Below are positions 1 to 10,227 of a stretch of 64,000 nt of DNA, piece after piece. Each line of letters begins with the position of its first letter. The stretch's first letter is position 1. Both the position numbers and the translations under genes were made by a program. Below the pieces are notes generated by a model. It was not told the DNA's origin and made no database searches. It was given only the letters and a program-made list of their open reading frames with translations. The stretch is from assembly GCA_022385755.1 (NCBI GenBank), contig MU278357.1, positions 620,001-684,000 of the forward strand. Direction: 5' to 3'. The stretch comes from Trametopsis cervina. Taxonomy: Eukaryota; Basidiomycota; Agaricomycetes; Polyporales; Irpicaceae.

Positions 1-1107
1 GAGGGTGGAAAGTTCTCCAAGAGCCACAATCGGGGTGTCTTCGGACCAGCTGCAAGGGAGACAGGCATTCCGGTCTCTGTATGGAGATTTTATCTGCTGT
101 CAACGCGGCCGGAGACGGCCGATTCCATGTTCTCATGGGCAGATTGTGTAAGTTGCTCCCACCTTGTTTCCTCGTGCTTGCTAATGCTATCGACTGGCAG
201 ATTGCTGCCAACAACAATATCCTCTTGAACAAGTAAGCGTTCTTCCATCTTACTGGATGCATATACTTAGCGTCCGTATCATATAAGCTTCGGGAACTTC
301 ATCAACCGCACGCTGAAGTTCGTTTCTGCCGTGTATGATGGCGTCATCCCTGAAAACGATGATACTCCCGGGCCTTATTCACCTGAGGATGCCATTGACT
401 CAGAGTTCTTCACCGACGTCAATAAGTTGCTCAAAGAGTACATCGACCTCATGGAGTACTCCAAGCTTCGCTCCGGTCTTCAGACTGTCATGGCCCTGTC
501 CGCTCGCGGAAACGCCTACCTGCAGGGATCAGGCCTCAACAAAGCGCTCCTGGCCTCAGATCCCCAACGCTGTGCCCGAGTCGTCGCACGAGCAGTCAAC
601 TTGATCTATCTCCTCTCGGCCGTTGTTCACCCCTTCATGCCCGAGACATCCGACTCTATTCTTGAACAATTGAACGCCCCTGTGCGAGTCGTCCCAGATG
701 TCTTCAGCAACGACATCCTCAGCGGGCATCATATTGGGCAGCCGGAGCACTTGTTCAAGAGAATCGACGAGAAGCTCGCTGATGTTTGGAGGGAGAAGTT
801 CGCTGGTAGCAAGCCTCAGGCGTCCGCTGAACCCAGTCCAGATGCCACTCATGTTGTTCCCGGTATGTCGAAGCGCAAGGCTGCAGCGCTGAAGAAAGCG
901 GCAGACAAGGCGGCTACAGCAGCAGCAGATGCAGAGCCGAAAAGCTCAGAGGTGCTTGCGTGGGAGCAGAAGGTCACCGAACAAGGTCAGGTCGTGCGGG
1001 AGCTGAAAGCGAAGCCGAAGTCTGAAGATGTGGACAAGGAGATTGCAGCAGCAGTAGAAGAGCTGAAGAAGCTGAAGCTTGAGTTGGAAGAGTTCAAGAG
1101 CAGCTAA
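1..1107 (+). CDS. Methionyl-tRNA synthetase, cytosolic (3' part, 5' end outside window)
   Basis: Charges tRNA-Met with methionine in the cytosol. The window opens inside the catalytic domain: the first codons read [14 protein letters not shown], which carries the KMSKS-type ATP loop as KFSKS. Exons are 1-147, 201-232 and 288-1107, and the splices restore the family sequence ILLNNFGNFINR. The helical anticodon-binding domain follows (about 331-800). After a Lys/Ala-rich linker the last ~50 residues ([20 protein letters not shown], then [12 protein letters not shown]) look like a WHEP-TRS helical hairpin, as in animal MetRS. The stop is at 1105-1107. The identity is firm. The WHEP assignment rests on sequence resemblance only, and the length cannot be judged because the start is missing. 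Confidence 0.93.
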
Positions 1108-1394
1108 GACGACGTGCATCTTCGACAAGGTATCAGCATAAATGTAATAATAAACCCACGTCATCCATTGTAGCCACAGCAACCTTTCATCTGAGCTTCG
1201 TTCGTATATTGTACTAGAAATTTGTGGTCCAGGTGTTGTTGGCCCCCAGTCTCATTGTGGTTCGGATGAGCGTTCCAAAAAGGCAACACCGAAGCCCCCG
1301 ATCCTAACATCGGTAAATAACTCATCCCAGCGCGAAAGCTTGGAGCTTAGCCAGCTGGTATTGCTATTTCCTTCCACCAGTCTTCGAATCGCCA

Positions 1395-2716
1395 ATGTCC
1401 CAGCAGTCCCAAGAATTTGTGGTAAGACCTTTTAAACCATATGCTGAGTGCTTGACCCCTGGTGCAGATCCAACGCAAGCGTAGACGACATTCACAAATA
1501 TTAGATCCAAGTCCTCCGCTCGCGAGTGACCCAGTGGATGAGCTGCAGAGCTCGTCACCTCCGCGTCGTAAGCGGATTAAGTCCAGAAGACAACTAGAAA
1601 GTACTCCTCAAAAGTCTGTTACCGTCGAGGACTTCCTGCGATGGTCTGCTACGACTCCTCAGCGAAAGAAGAAAACGCGTGTAATCGACCTGAACGGCGT
1701 CGAAAGATCTTGTAGTCCCGTTATGTCCCCCTGCGCACGAGACCCATCTCCAGAAGCTGGACCCAGTTCTCGTCGTGTTCCTTCGACTGATGGTATCTCA
1801 AGCTCTAGTCCTCTTCCCAATCGCAAGGCTGGCACGCTATCTGAGCGAATGATCCTTGCCGCCGCTCTATCGCATGTGGATCTAGACAAAGCTGCGACTA
1901 TGCCACATATACGCGATCCAGAACGCCCCTCGTTGAAGCTTGGCACAATACCTCCGTCTACCATGGAGTCAACAGCTCAGTCGAGGCAGAAGTGGCGTCT
2001 TGTCGATCCGCGCAAAGTCTTTGACCTTGGTTCCTCCGAATTTAAAGCACATTCGCCGCAGGCATCAGTATCTTCTATCTCTAAGAAATCCCTTGATCAT
2101 TGGAGGCCCGAGGTTGCCTCAACCTCAACTCCGAAAACCAAGCGAAAGCGGAAGTCGCATCCAATAGCTGTCCAAGAGAGCCCTGAATATCGTCCCCTGA
2201 CATTTCTACATGCTGGAGAGCCACCACGGGAGGCAACCTCTTCAATGTATTGCAATTTGTTCTCATCCGTGTGCTTAGCTGATACCAATAACGTTCTGAA
2301 GGCCCGCAAGTCTATATTCCCAAAATCCCGATATGCCCGACGTGTCTGCTTCTATGGAGTCGCCATCTGTCTTTCCTCGCATCTATCATGGCTCGTCACA
2401 ACGGCACAAGATACTGGTATACGACAGTGACCCGCCAGGATCAAAGGATAGTACTGTAGATAGCTCGCCATGTCCAGGCGTTGTTGCTCCCTCTGATTCC
2501 CCGCCGAAGAGAAACGTTCAGCTCTCCCAGACAAATCCACGGCAATTCATGCATGCGAAGCCCCTCAAGCCCTTCAGCTCCCTCTTAGGCAGTGTAATAG
2601 AACCCTCTCTCCATACCACACGGGTCGACAAACATCGATACCAGGCAGCCAGTACTCTCCCGAAGCGACGGAAGGAGCTCATTGTTTCCCAGGAAGAACA
2701 TATCGAAGTTCCATAG
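1395..2716 (+). CDS. Basic Ser/Pro-rich protein of unknown function, probably nuclear
   Basis: I do not recognise the family. The model has three exons (1395-1421, 1468-2246, 2302-2716) and gives 406 residues. It starts MSQQSQEFV and splices in frame to IQRKRRRHSQ. A 55-nt intron at 2247-2301, with a CTGATAC branch-like site, joins the two overlapping reading frames seen around 2300. The protein is rich in Ser, Pro, Lys and Arg, and basic clusters (RKRRR, PPRRKRIKSRR, KTKRKRK) look like nuclear localisation signals. Many SP/TP sites suggest phosphorylation. The tail holds a hydrophobic patch, KPLKPFSSLLGSV. It has no membrane segment or catalytic motif. It lies between MetRS and the metacaspase array, all on the plus strand. 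Coding status is supported by the frame-consistent introns; function is open. Confidence 0.7.
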
Positions 2717-3207
2717 GAGCAGCGCATATATGCTGCTTACCACAATATCCATAGACGACGCCAACATCATCCCGGCTGAAGATGGCGGTAAATATATCCT
2801 TGACGGACATGGGATAGGTGGTTATCATGATATCATGGTGGTTGCACAGCGTGTTTATCCTCATGACCGAGGGCGCTGCGGTTGCCAGATGAAGCTCTCG
2901 ACTGATGTCGTCAGACTCAAGAGTGTTCTGCAATGTGTCATATTATGTACATTAGTACACTTGACTTGTATCGTTATCCCACTGCTGTATCATTGTTTCC
3001 GTTCATGGCCGAGATGTGCTCTAATACGAAGTGTGCGTAGTCGATGGCTATGCAAGCACCGCCGCCGCCGGCACTTTGGGCGCGTTCTTAAATCGCGTCT
3101 GTCCATCCACCACTCACTTCAGTTTCCTACCCTCACTAGCCTCCCACCTTGTCTACAACCCGCATCGGAGGCACTCATCTATCATCGTGCAGTGAAACGC
3201 AACCAGT
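2717..3207. other. Intergenic, 491 bp, upstream of metacaspase 1
   Basis: No supportable gene. Reading frames here are short and lack family resemblance. The segment should contain the promoter and 5' UTR of the first metacaspase. A CCGCC-rich patch at about 3060-3072 is the only compositional oddity. The upstream block shared by metacaspases 2 and 3 was not found here. Confidence 0.5.
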
Positions 3208-5676
3208 ATGTGGAACAACTATCCTGGAAACAACGATAACTACCCTCGGTCGGGCCCGCCTCCGTATGTTGTTCATCTCAGTCACTCTTGATCTCAAACA
3301 TGTGTCTCATCATCGTCATCCGTGCAGTATGGGATTCCCGTCCCCGTGAGTTCAAACAGATTATGGACAATCTAATCTATGGTATCTAATGTGGTGACGG
3401 ATTACAGTAGTGGGTTCCCTGGTGCTGCCCCAGGTGGCACACCTGGATATGCACCATCGTACTCGTCGCCTCCTCCAGGGCCTCCAGGAGGGTACGTCTG
3501 TCCATTATCCGTTCTACTCCGTGGTTCTTATAACTGTTCTGGCTAGATTTGGCTTTCCTTCTGGACCTCCTCCCCCTGGACCTCCCGGAGGATCCAGCTA
3601 TCCAGGCGGGCCCCAAGGCTTCCCCTCGCCGTCTGGTCCACCGCCATCCCACTTCCCCTCTCCTGCAGGTCCTCCCAGCAGCTACGGACCCCCTTCAGGG
3701 CCTCCGCCGCCTGGAAACTCTCCCTTTGGCCAATACGGTGCCCCTCCTGGGCCCCCGCCGGGAGGCTATGCTCCTCCGTCAGGACCGCCACCCGGCGGAT
3801 ATCCCAGCCCCTCCGGACCTCCTCCCATGCCTTCTAGACCTTCAGGACCCCCTTCAATCCCCCCTAGGAACTCTGGTCCTCCTTCAATTCCTCCTAGAAT
3901 GGGGCAAGACTCGTATGCGCCCCCTTGTACGCCCTTCTCGGTTCTTCAACCAGGTCCGCAACTGATCCTCCCACAGCAGGACCTCCGCCCCGACCGCCTA
4001 CTCAGCAACAGAACTATGGGCCCCAGTTTGAAGCTGCCAATCATACTCGTCAGCAGCCATGGTTCCAGTATTCGCAGTGCACGGGTAAGAAGAAGGCCCT
4101 TTGTGTATGTGTGGTCATTTTGGTTCAAAAAATGTCGGTTGTTAACCATTTCCACAGGTTGGCATTAACTATTTCGGCACCAATGCGGAATTGAAAGGAT
4201 GTATCAACGACGCCCGGAACGTTCAAAGGTTCCTCTGCAGTGCGTATACCCTGTGGTGTAAGGCGACTTAACATGCTAAACGCGTTTTAGCATACTTCGG
4301 CTACAAGCAGGATGATATCGTCATGCTGACCGATGACGCGAAGAATCCTCGTCAGATTCCCACTAAACAGAACATTGTCAGACATTAGAGCCATACTTGG
4401 AAGTTCTCCAACTAACGACACTTGTAGATAGCGGCTATGCAGTGGTTGGTGAGAGACGCACGTCCAAACGACTCGCTATTCTTCCATTGTAAGTGTTACC
4501 CTATTTGAAGGGTTCAGCGTGTCCTTGAACTTTTCACAGATTCTGGTCATGGTGGACAAACGAAGGATACGGATGGAGACGAAGGTGACGGCTACGACGA
4601 AACTATCTATCCCGTCGATTTCAAGGAGGCAGGACAACTCGTTGATGATGTAGGCATTGTTCCATATATGCTCGCACTCATTCTTTGACACCAGGATCTA
4701 GGTGATGCACGATATTCTGGTCAAGCCCCTACCTCCTGGTTGCCGTCTGACGGCCATCTTCGACGTAAGTTCTTATTGACGTTGTATGCAGCTTATGCTG
4801 ATCGGCATGCAGTCTTGCCATTCTGGTTCAGCTCTGGGTAGGTTCTCATGCATTCTAACAACCTTCCAGGGTGACGCTAACGACACTAGATTTGCCTTAC
4901 ATATACTCCACCGAAGGAAAGGTTAAGGAGCCTAATCTCGCTGCAGAGGCAGGCCAGGGCCTCTTATCCGCAGTATCGTCATATGCACGGGGTGATATGG
5001 TTGGTGCAGATGTCACATGCTGTTGCGATCTCTCGTCGACTGAATCGCATCTCTCCAGGGCTCCGTGTTCTCATCGGTCTCTGGTATCATCAAGTCGGCC
5101 TCGGGAGCCGGCTCGCGCGCCGAGAAGAAAGCTCGAGCAACGAAGACCAGCCCGGCTGATGTGGTAAGTATGAACTGCTGGCGTAATCGGGTTTCTTTTG
5201 TTGAACTTCGTAAACAGATCTCTTGGAGTGGCTGCAAGGACTCCCAGACCAGCGCGGATACAGTTGAAGCGGGCCAGTCAACTGGTGCCATGAGCTTTGT
5301 GAGTGGTGCCGTGGTACAATGGGCTCAAACATGTGGCACTGACTACTTCTCTCAGGCATTTATCAGTGTATTGTGTAAGTGGATGCTCATCTCTCGTAAC
5401 GCTGTTCCTCTCAAACCGTGATTCGTGATGCAGCCCAGATTCAGCAGCAAAGTTACCAGCAGTTACTTGTAAACATTCGGTAAGAGTCTGGTATCCCGTC
5501 TTTGGAGCGACAATGAATCTGACCGTCACCTGTATTCTAGGAGTATCCTCGGACAGAAGTACAGTCAGAAGCCGCAGTTATCGGCCTCTCATCCTATCGT
5601 AAGTGCAGCATTGTAGCTCATCGTGTTCATGTTGCTAAGTCGGATACAGGAAACCAACATCATGTTCATTTGCTGA
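3208..5676 (+). CDS. Type I metacaspase with Pro/Gly-rich prodomain (metacaspase 1)
   Basis: Ca2+-dependent Lys/Arg-specific cysteine protease of clan CD, known in fungi for roles in cell death, ageing and protein-aggregate clearance. I model 18 exons and 515 residues. The prodomain (residues ~1-210) is a run of SGPP, GPPP and PPGG repeats from 3208 to about 4000. The catalytic domain begins [11 protein letters not shown]. The catalytic His is in FHYSGHGGQ (residue ~305) and the catalytic Cys in FDSCHSGSA (~361); the p10-like region ends in [11 protein letters not shown] and ETNIMFIC. Frames across the prodomain/catalytic join only agree if a short 41-nt intron (3913-3953) is removed; a frameshift is the alternative. 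The micro-acceptor at 4700-4701 restores [15 protein letters not shown]. This is the conserved paralogue of the three in the array. Confidence 0.93.
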
Positions 5677-6782
5677 GCTACGTAGTACTGTTCCCGGAAA
5701 TGTGTTGACTTTTGAGTAAGATTCCGAGAAACTATTGATTGTACTTTTAAGTGACATTGCTGGAGCGCGCTGAACTTGGACACTCGGCGTCAATCGACGA
5801 CCAAGTCCGAATTGCAATCATCATCATTACAGTACGCATCTCACGAAAGTCTAGACGGCTGTCGTCTATGCAGGTATTCCAAATAGCACACCGCCATGAA
5901 GTGGCAAATGCTCGATGTATCGTGGTATGCCATTTGCACTCTCATGACGGATTGCTGACACTCAGTATAACTTGCAGCGATTGCTCAGAAGTGCTCCGGG
6001 TTAGCAATCCTCTTAAGGGACCAGAGTTGGAGTCTGTCTCCTCCGCCCCAGAGAGACAATATACTATATGATTAGGGAGAAACGTGCGTTCATCCATGCA
6101 TGACTCCGAGAAGGCGGAAGTACCCGTACGTCAGTATCGCAAGCCACTCTTGACGGCATCTTGCTTCTGTCGCTTTCCCTCATTTGCATGTCCGAGCTCT
6201 AACTCCATTCAGGGTCTGAATTCTTCGAAGGCGCTACGCGCTCCGTGTATTTGCGCGATCTCCTTCTGTCTATTATCTCTGACAGGACCCTGTACATCTG
6301 AGTCCGGCGCCGTGTGACACAGGTGGATCTATACACACCACGCCTATACTTGTCGAAGCCTCGGCGCAAAGGTAGGGCTACATTTCCACCAATGCAATCC
6401 AATTGACTGACTTCCATGCCACAGGACTGTCTCTACGTGACCTAGAACCGCCGGATGAGAGCTTTCATAACCGGGCGCGGTTCATATGACTACGAGTTCG
6501 AAATAGTCAAGTTTCCATCTTTCCCCGTTCCGAATGAGGCGTTTACCACACTGACTAATAGTGGTTTAGCCCTTTCACTGTGCATCCCATCGACGTTAAA
6601 AGCCCTCCGCCCTCGCACCATCTTCGTCTACCCCCTGAATACGCCACCGACCGCGACAACTTCTCTGGAGGGCCACTCAGGAAGCAGCGACGAACTACGG
6701 TACTCGATTAGGTGAGTATAATCCCCGTCTTTGTGATCTGAGTCACAATTGTCCTCGGTTTCTTCTCCGATCCCATCGTAGC
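5677..6782. other. Spacer between metacaspases 1 and 2, with first copy of a duplicated upstream block
   Basis: No intact gene is supported. From about 6035 to 6782 the DNA is clearly related to 9411-10227, which lies at the same place before metacaspase 3. Shared tracts include CTCTGACAGGACCCTGTACA, CACGCCTATACTTG/TACGCCTATACTTG, and CTCTGGAGGGCCACTCAG close to the start codon. In this copy a coding-like stretch (SVYLRDLLLSIISDRTLYI) is followed at once by TGA, so if it was ever coding it is broken here. The last ~120 bp before 6783 are probably the promoter and 5' UTR of metacaspase 2. Confidence 0.6.
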
Positions 6783-8998
6783 ATGCAGATCCTACCTAGG
6801 TGAGCCAAAATGCCACAGTCCCTTGACGATCCTAACTAATCGGTCCTACTTTCACCACGTTGAAGTGAAACTAATGTCGAAGGAAGCTCATCTCCCGCGT
6901 CCAGCCAGTAAGCTCGCCCTTCACATATGACACCCCGATCCATTAAATGCAACCGGTCTCAGATCTTCGCCCGCCTCGTTGCATTTAGACCTTGCGGTCT
7001 ATCCCCACACTGGTGATGTCTGGCTTCCGCCCCCTGGCTTCAGAGAAGGATATTCTCCCCTCTATACCTCGCCCCTCCCTCAACTGTGAGCATCGTTCAC
7101 CTGTAACTCATACCCTGACTGTGGCTCACGTTTCACAGCTATGAGCTTCAAACCTCCGCTGGATATTTTGACGGGCCACTGAGTGCCGAGCCGGAGGCAG
7201 ACGATGCTTTTGCACAGTTCGATGGCTACGAACAAGGTGCTGGATTTTTTGCGTTTACGTCACAGACTGTTCATCTGAGCGTCTTGCCGGAATACCCCTT
7301 CAACAGATGAGCCTCCTCGTCCTCCTACGTCGCCGCAACCGTACCCCGCATCTCCAGGAGATCGGACCACAACAGGCCCGGTGTGTTATCAGTACTCCCA
7401 ATGTACGGGAAGAAAAAAGGCCCTGATTGTACGTTATCGTTGTTGTGGTCATGCACAAACGTGCGGCTGATATAATGATGTACAGATCGGTATTGACTAC
7501 TTAAACCATCGGAATGCGCTGAGGGGGGCCATCCGTGACGCTGTCAGGATGAAAGCCTTTCTGTGTGGTTAGTCATCGTATACCTCTTGAGTGATGTTGT
7601 GTCTTACTCCGAATAGTCCGGTTTGGGTACCGAGAGGAAGATGTCCTACTTATGACTGACGAGCCTACCAATCGTAATCGCCCTACTCGGAAGAATATCG
7701 TACGTTGAACCCCCCGCTCCATACAGAACCATAGTAACAATTTTGTCAGATCGAGGCGATGCACCAGCTGGTAGAGGGTGCGCGGATGAATGACTCTTTG
7801 TTCTTCCATTGTGAGTGATCTTGTATGAGAACGTTGAATATCCCACAAGAATATAGATACATTGATTCTTGTGTAGTCTCTGGCCATGGTGGTCAGGTCA
7901 AAGATAAGAATGGCGATGAACCTGACTTTCTCGACGAAACTATTTACGCCGTTGATTGGGACATGATCACGGATGACGTGAGTAGTATGGGCCCTGTTAG
8001 TTCAAGTTTTATGCGTTGCTTATACCTTACAGGAAATGCATGATATCATGGTGAAGGATTTACCCCGAGGATGCAGGCTCACCGCAATCTTCGATGTGAG
8101 TGGTCTCGTCACACTGTGGGACTCCAGCTCCTGACATTTTCCCATAAAGTCTTGTCATTCTGGCTCCGCTCTTGGTGCGAAACATTGCTGGGATGGCAAG
8201 CAGGGGTACTGAAGTTTGAATACCAGACTTACCCTACACCTATACTCCGACGGGCGACATCAAACGGTACACACTTGTATCTGGTGTGCGATCTACTCTT
8301 CGCACGTATACAAATGGCAGCAGTGAGGTCAACACTGTGCGTACCATTTATGTTTTCGGTCCTCTACTTTTACCTAACGTTTCGTACGCACTGAGAATAG
8401 TATACCGCCATTACGCATGTAGGCAGCCACCTAGTGTTGGGCGCCGGTAGGCGCGCTCATAAAAAGGCAATGAAGAAGCGCAGCGAAGGCGACGTCGTGA
8501 GTGTAATGCATAACCGCATTGAACTCAGCTCATCTGAGCGTATAGATATCCTTGAGCGCGTGCAAGGACTCAGAGGAAGGCAAGGACACTATCTCTGGTG
8601 GGGCTTTGAGTAATGTGAGCAGCTGTCTGAACGTCTGTGTTCGTCGCGGTTCTCATAAATTTGGGCACAACAGGCATTTATAAAAGCGCTGGGTGAGTAA
8701 TCTCCTCGGGTTTTTGTCCGGATTTCCAATTGCCAATGCTTATTGCCTTTCTATACAGGCATGTACGGCACTCTCACCTATATCGACGTGTTCAGGAAAA
8801 TACGGTACATTGAACTTACTATTTCCGAGCCTAAATCTGATGTGGGGTGTAGGGATGAGATGCAGAAGAACAAATTCAACCAGAAACCGCAGTTCTCGAG
8901 TTCTCATCCTATGGTGTGTGATTCGGTTTTGGTCTGTAACTGGAATGCTGACAGAGTCTGTGATCTGGCAGGATATCTCCCTGGGATTTATCTGTTGA
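6783..8998 (+). CDS. Type I metacaspase with short variant prodomain (metacaspase 2)
   Basis: Predicted cysteine protease of the metacaspase family. I model 18 exons and 414 residues, starting MQILPS with a first exon of 17 nt. The prodomain lacks the Pro/Gly repeats of metacaspase 1. It has instead a Ser-rich stretch (EGSSSPASSQSSP) and the segment WLPPPGFREGYSPLYTSPLP, then a short Pro linker. The catalytic domain starts YQYSQCTGRKKALIIGIDYL. The His loop is FHFSGHGGQVKD (His ~213) and the Cys loop [14 protein letters not shown] (Cys ~266). It ends QKPQFSSSHPM and DISLGFIC. From the YSQCTG exon on, splice positions and phases match those of metacaspases 1 and 3. Both catalytic residues are present, so I expect an active enzyme. 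Its closest relative in the window is metacaspase 3. Confidence 0.88.
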
Positions 8999-10227
8999 AG
9001 CGTCCATAGATATGACGGCTGAATCGTGCACGAGTTATGTACCTACTGTAGCATATGCATTGTATCATTTTTGTTCTATCCGCAATACATTATTTAAGTC
9101 TATATAGCTTAGCAGCTCCGTTTATCGATCCTAGTATAGCCCGCTACAGTGGTGGGATCAGACGGTATAATACTTGCCCGATGCAACTTCGAACTTGCGC
9201 GCTTGGGCGTCTGTTTAAGACCAAGTTTACACCGCAACCATCATATGCATGGTACGTCTCACAAACGATTATTGCCGACGAGCTGTCAGAGATTTTGAAT
9301 AATGCATTGCTGTGAGATATTATGCATTCTGGTGCGTTCCATGTATTCTTGTGACAGATCCTTGATATTCAGGAGAACGTTACAAATGATCTTGAGGCAT
9401 GAAAGTTGGTGCGTGTCTCCTCCGCCTCAGCAGGACAATTTACCATATGATTGAGGAGACAACTGCGTCCATGCATACATGGCTGAAAAAAAGGTGGAAG
9501 AAATCGTATGTCCATATTGCAGAGTGTTCTTTCGTGATAACATCTCGCCCCTGTCGCGCTTGCACAGCTGCGTGTGAGAGTACTAATGGTAAGTGACATC
9601 GCTACTTCAACGCGACGCTAGTTCTGAGTCAATCTAGGGTCTAGGTTCTGCAAGCATGCTACGTCCGTGTTTCTGCGCGATCTGCTCCGGCCTGTTATCT
9701 CTGACAGGACCCTGTACATCCGAGTGAGTCGCCGTGAGACACAGGTGGACCTGTGCATGCTACGCCTATACTTGTCCAGGCCTCGACGCAACGGTAGGGC
9801 TATCACTCCATTCACGCGATCCGATTGACTGACATCCAAGTCACAGGGTTCTCGTTGTGCGATCTAGAACTACCAGGTGTGAGCCTTCGCTGCATATAAT
9901 AGGTAACGAATGCGGTTCGTATGACTATGAGCCCCCATAGTCAAGTTTCCATATTTCCCCACTCCGAACGAGGCGTTTACTACACTGGCCAATAGCAGCT
10001 CAAGTTTTCTGCTATTCAAACCGTCAACGATAAAGGACACCTACCTTCCAACCGTTCTCACGCAGACCGTCTATCCCCCCTGCTTTCGCTACTGGCCGCG
10101 ACCCTCTCTGGAGGGCCACTCAGTGAGCAGTTACAAACTACGCTACTCGCTTAGGAGCCTACAGCCACCGTCTTTGTGATCTGAGTAGCGATTGTCGTGC
10201 AACTGTATTCTTCGATCCCATCTCAAC
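8999..10227. other. Spacer between metacaspases 2 and 3, with second copy of the upstream block
   Basis: The first ~200 bp (8999-9195) resemble 12565-12745 after metacaspase 3, with shared CTACTGTAGCATATGCA/GTACTGTAGCATATGCA and TACTTGCCCGATGCAACT. From about 9411 to 10227 it resembles 6035-6782. So the duplicated unit is about 3.3 kb and includes both flanks of the protease gene. The final ~120 bp are the likely promoter and 5' UTR of metacaspase 3. Confidence 0.6.
9479..9860 (+). pseudogene. Possible gene relic inside the duplicated block (zinc-finger-like start)
   Basis: From ATG at 9479 the frame reads MAEKKVEEIVCPYCRVFF and continues to LSRLHSCV before TGA, so a C-x2-C followed by H-x2-C could bind zinc. 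Beyond a plausible intron ending at about 9640 another frame reads SVFLRDLLRPVISDRTLYIR and then RRETQVDLCMLRLYLSRPRRN. The matching place in the upstream copy (6220-6360) keeps the wording but has a stop after TLYI and a shifted frame. This suggests a small ancestral gene carried with the metacaspase duplication and now decayed in at least one copy. I do not recognise a family, and an exon set for this copy could not be closed. It may also be non-coding. Confidence 0.3.

Noticed and set aside
6199..6417. Minus-strand open frame similar to one at 9618-9839 (LPLRRGFDKYRR / LPLRRGLDKYRR)
   Set aside because: The likeness follows from the DNA duplication. The plus-strand reading of the same bases looks more protein-like, and neither minus frame has a good start or extension.
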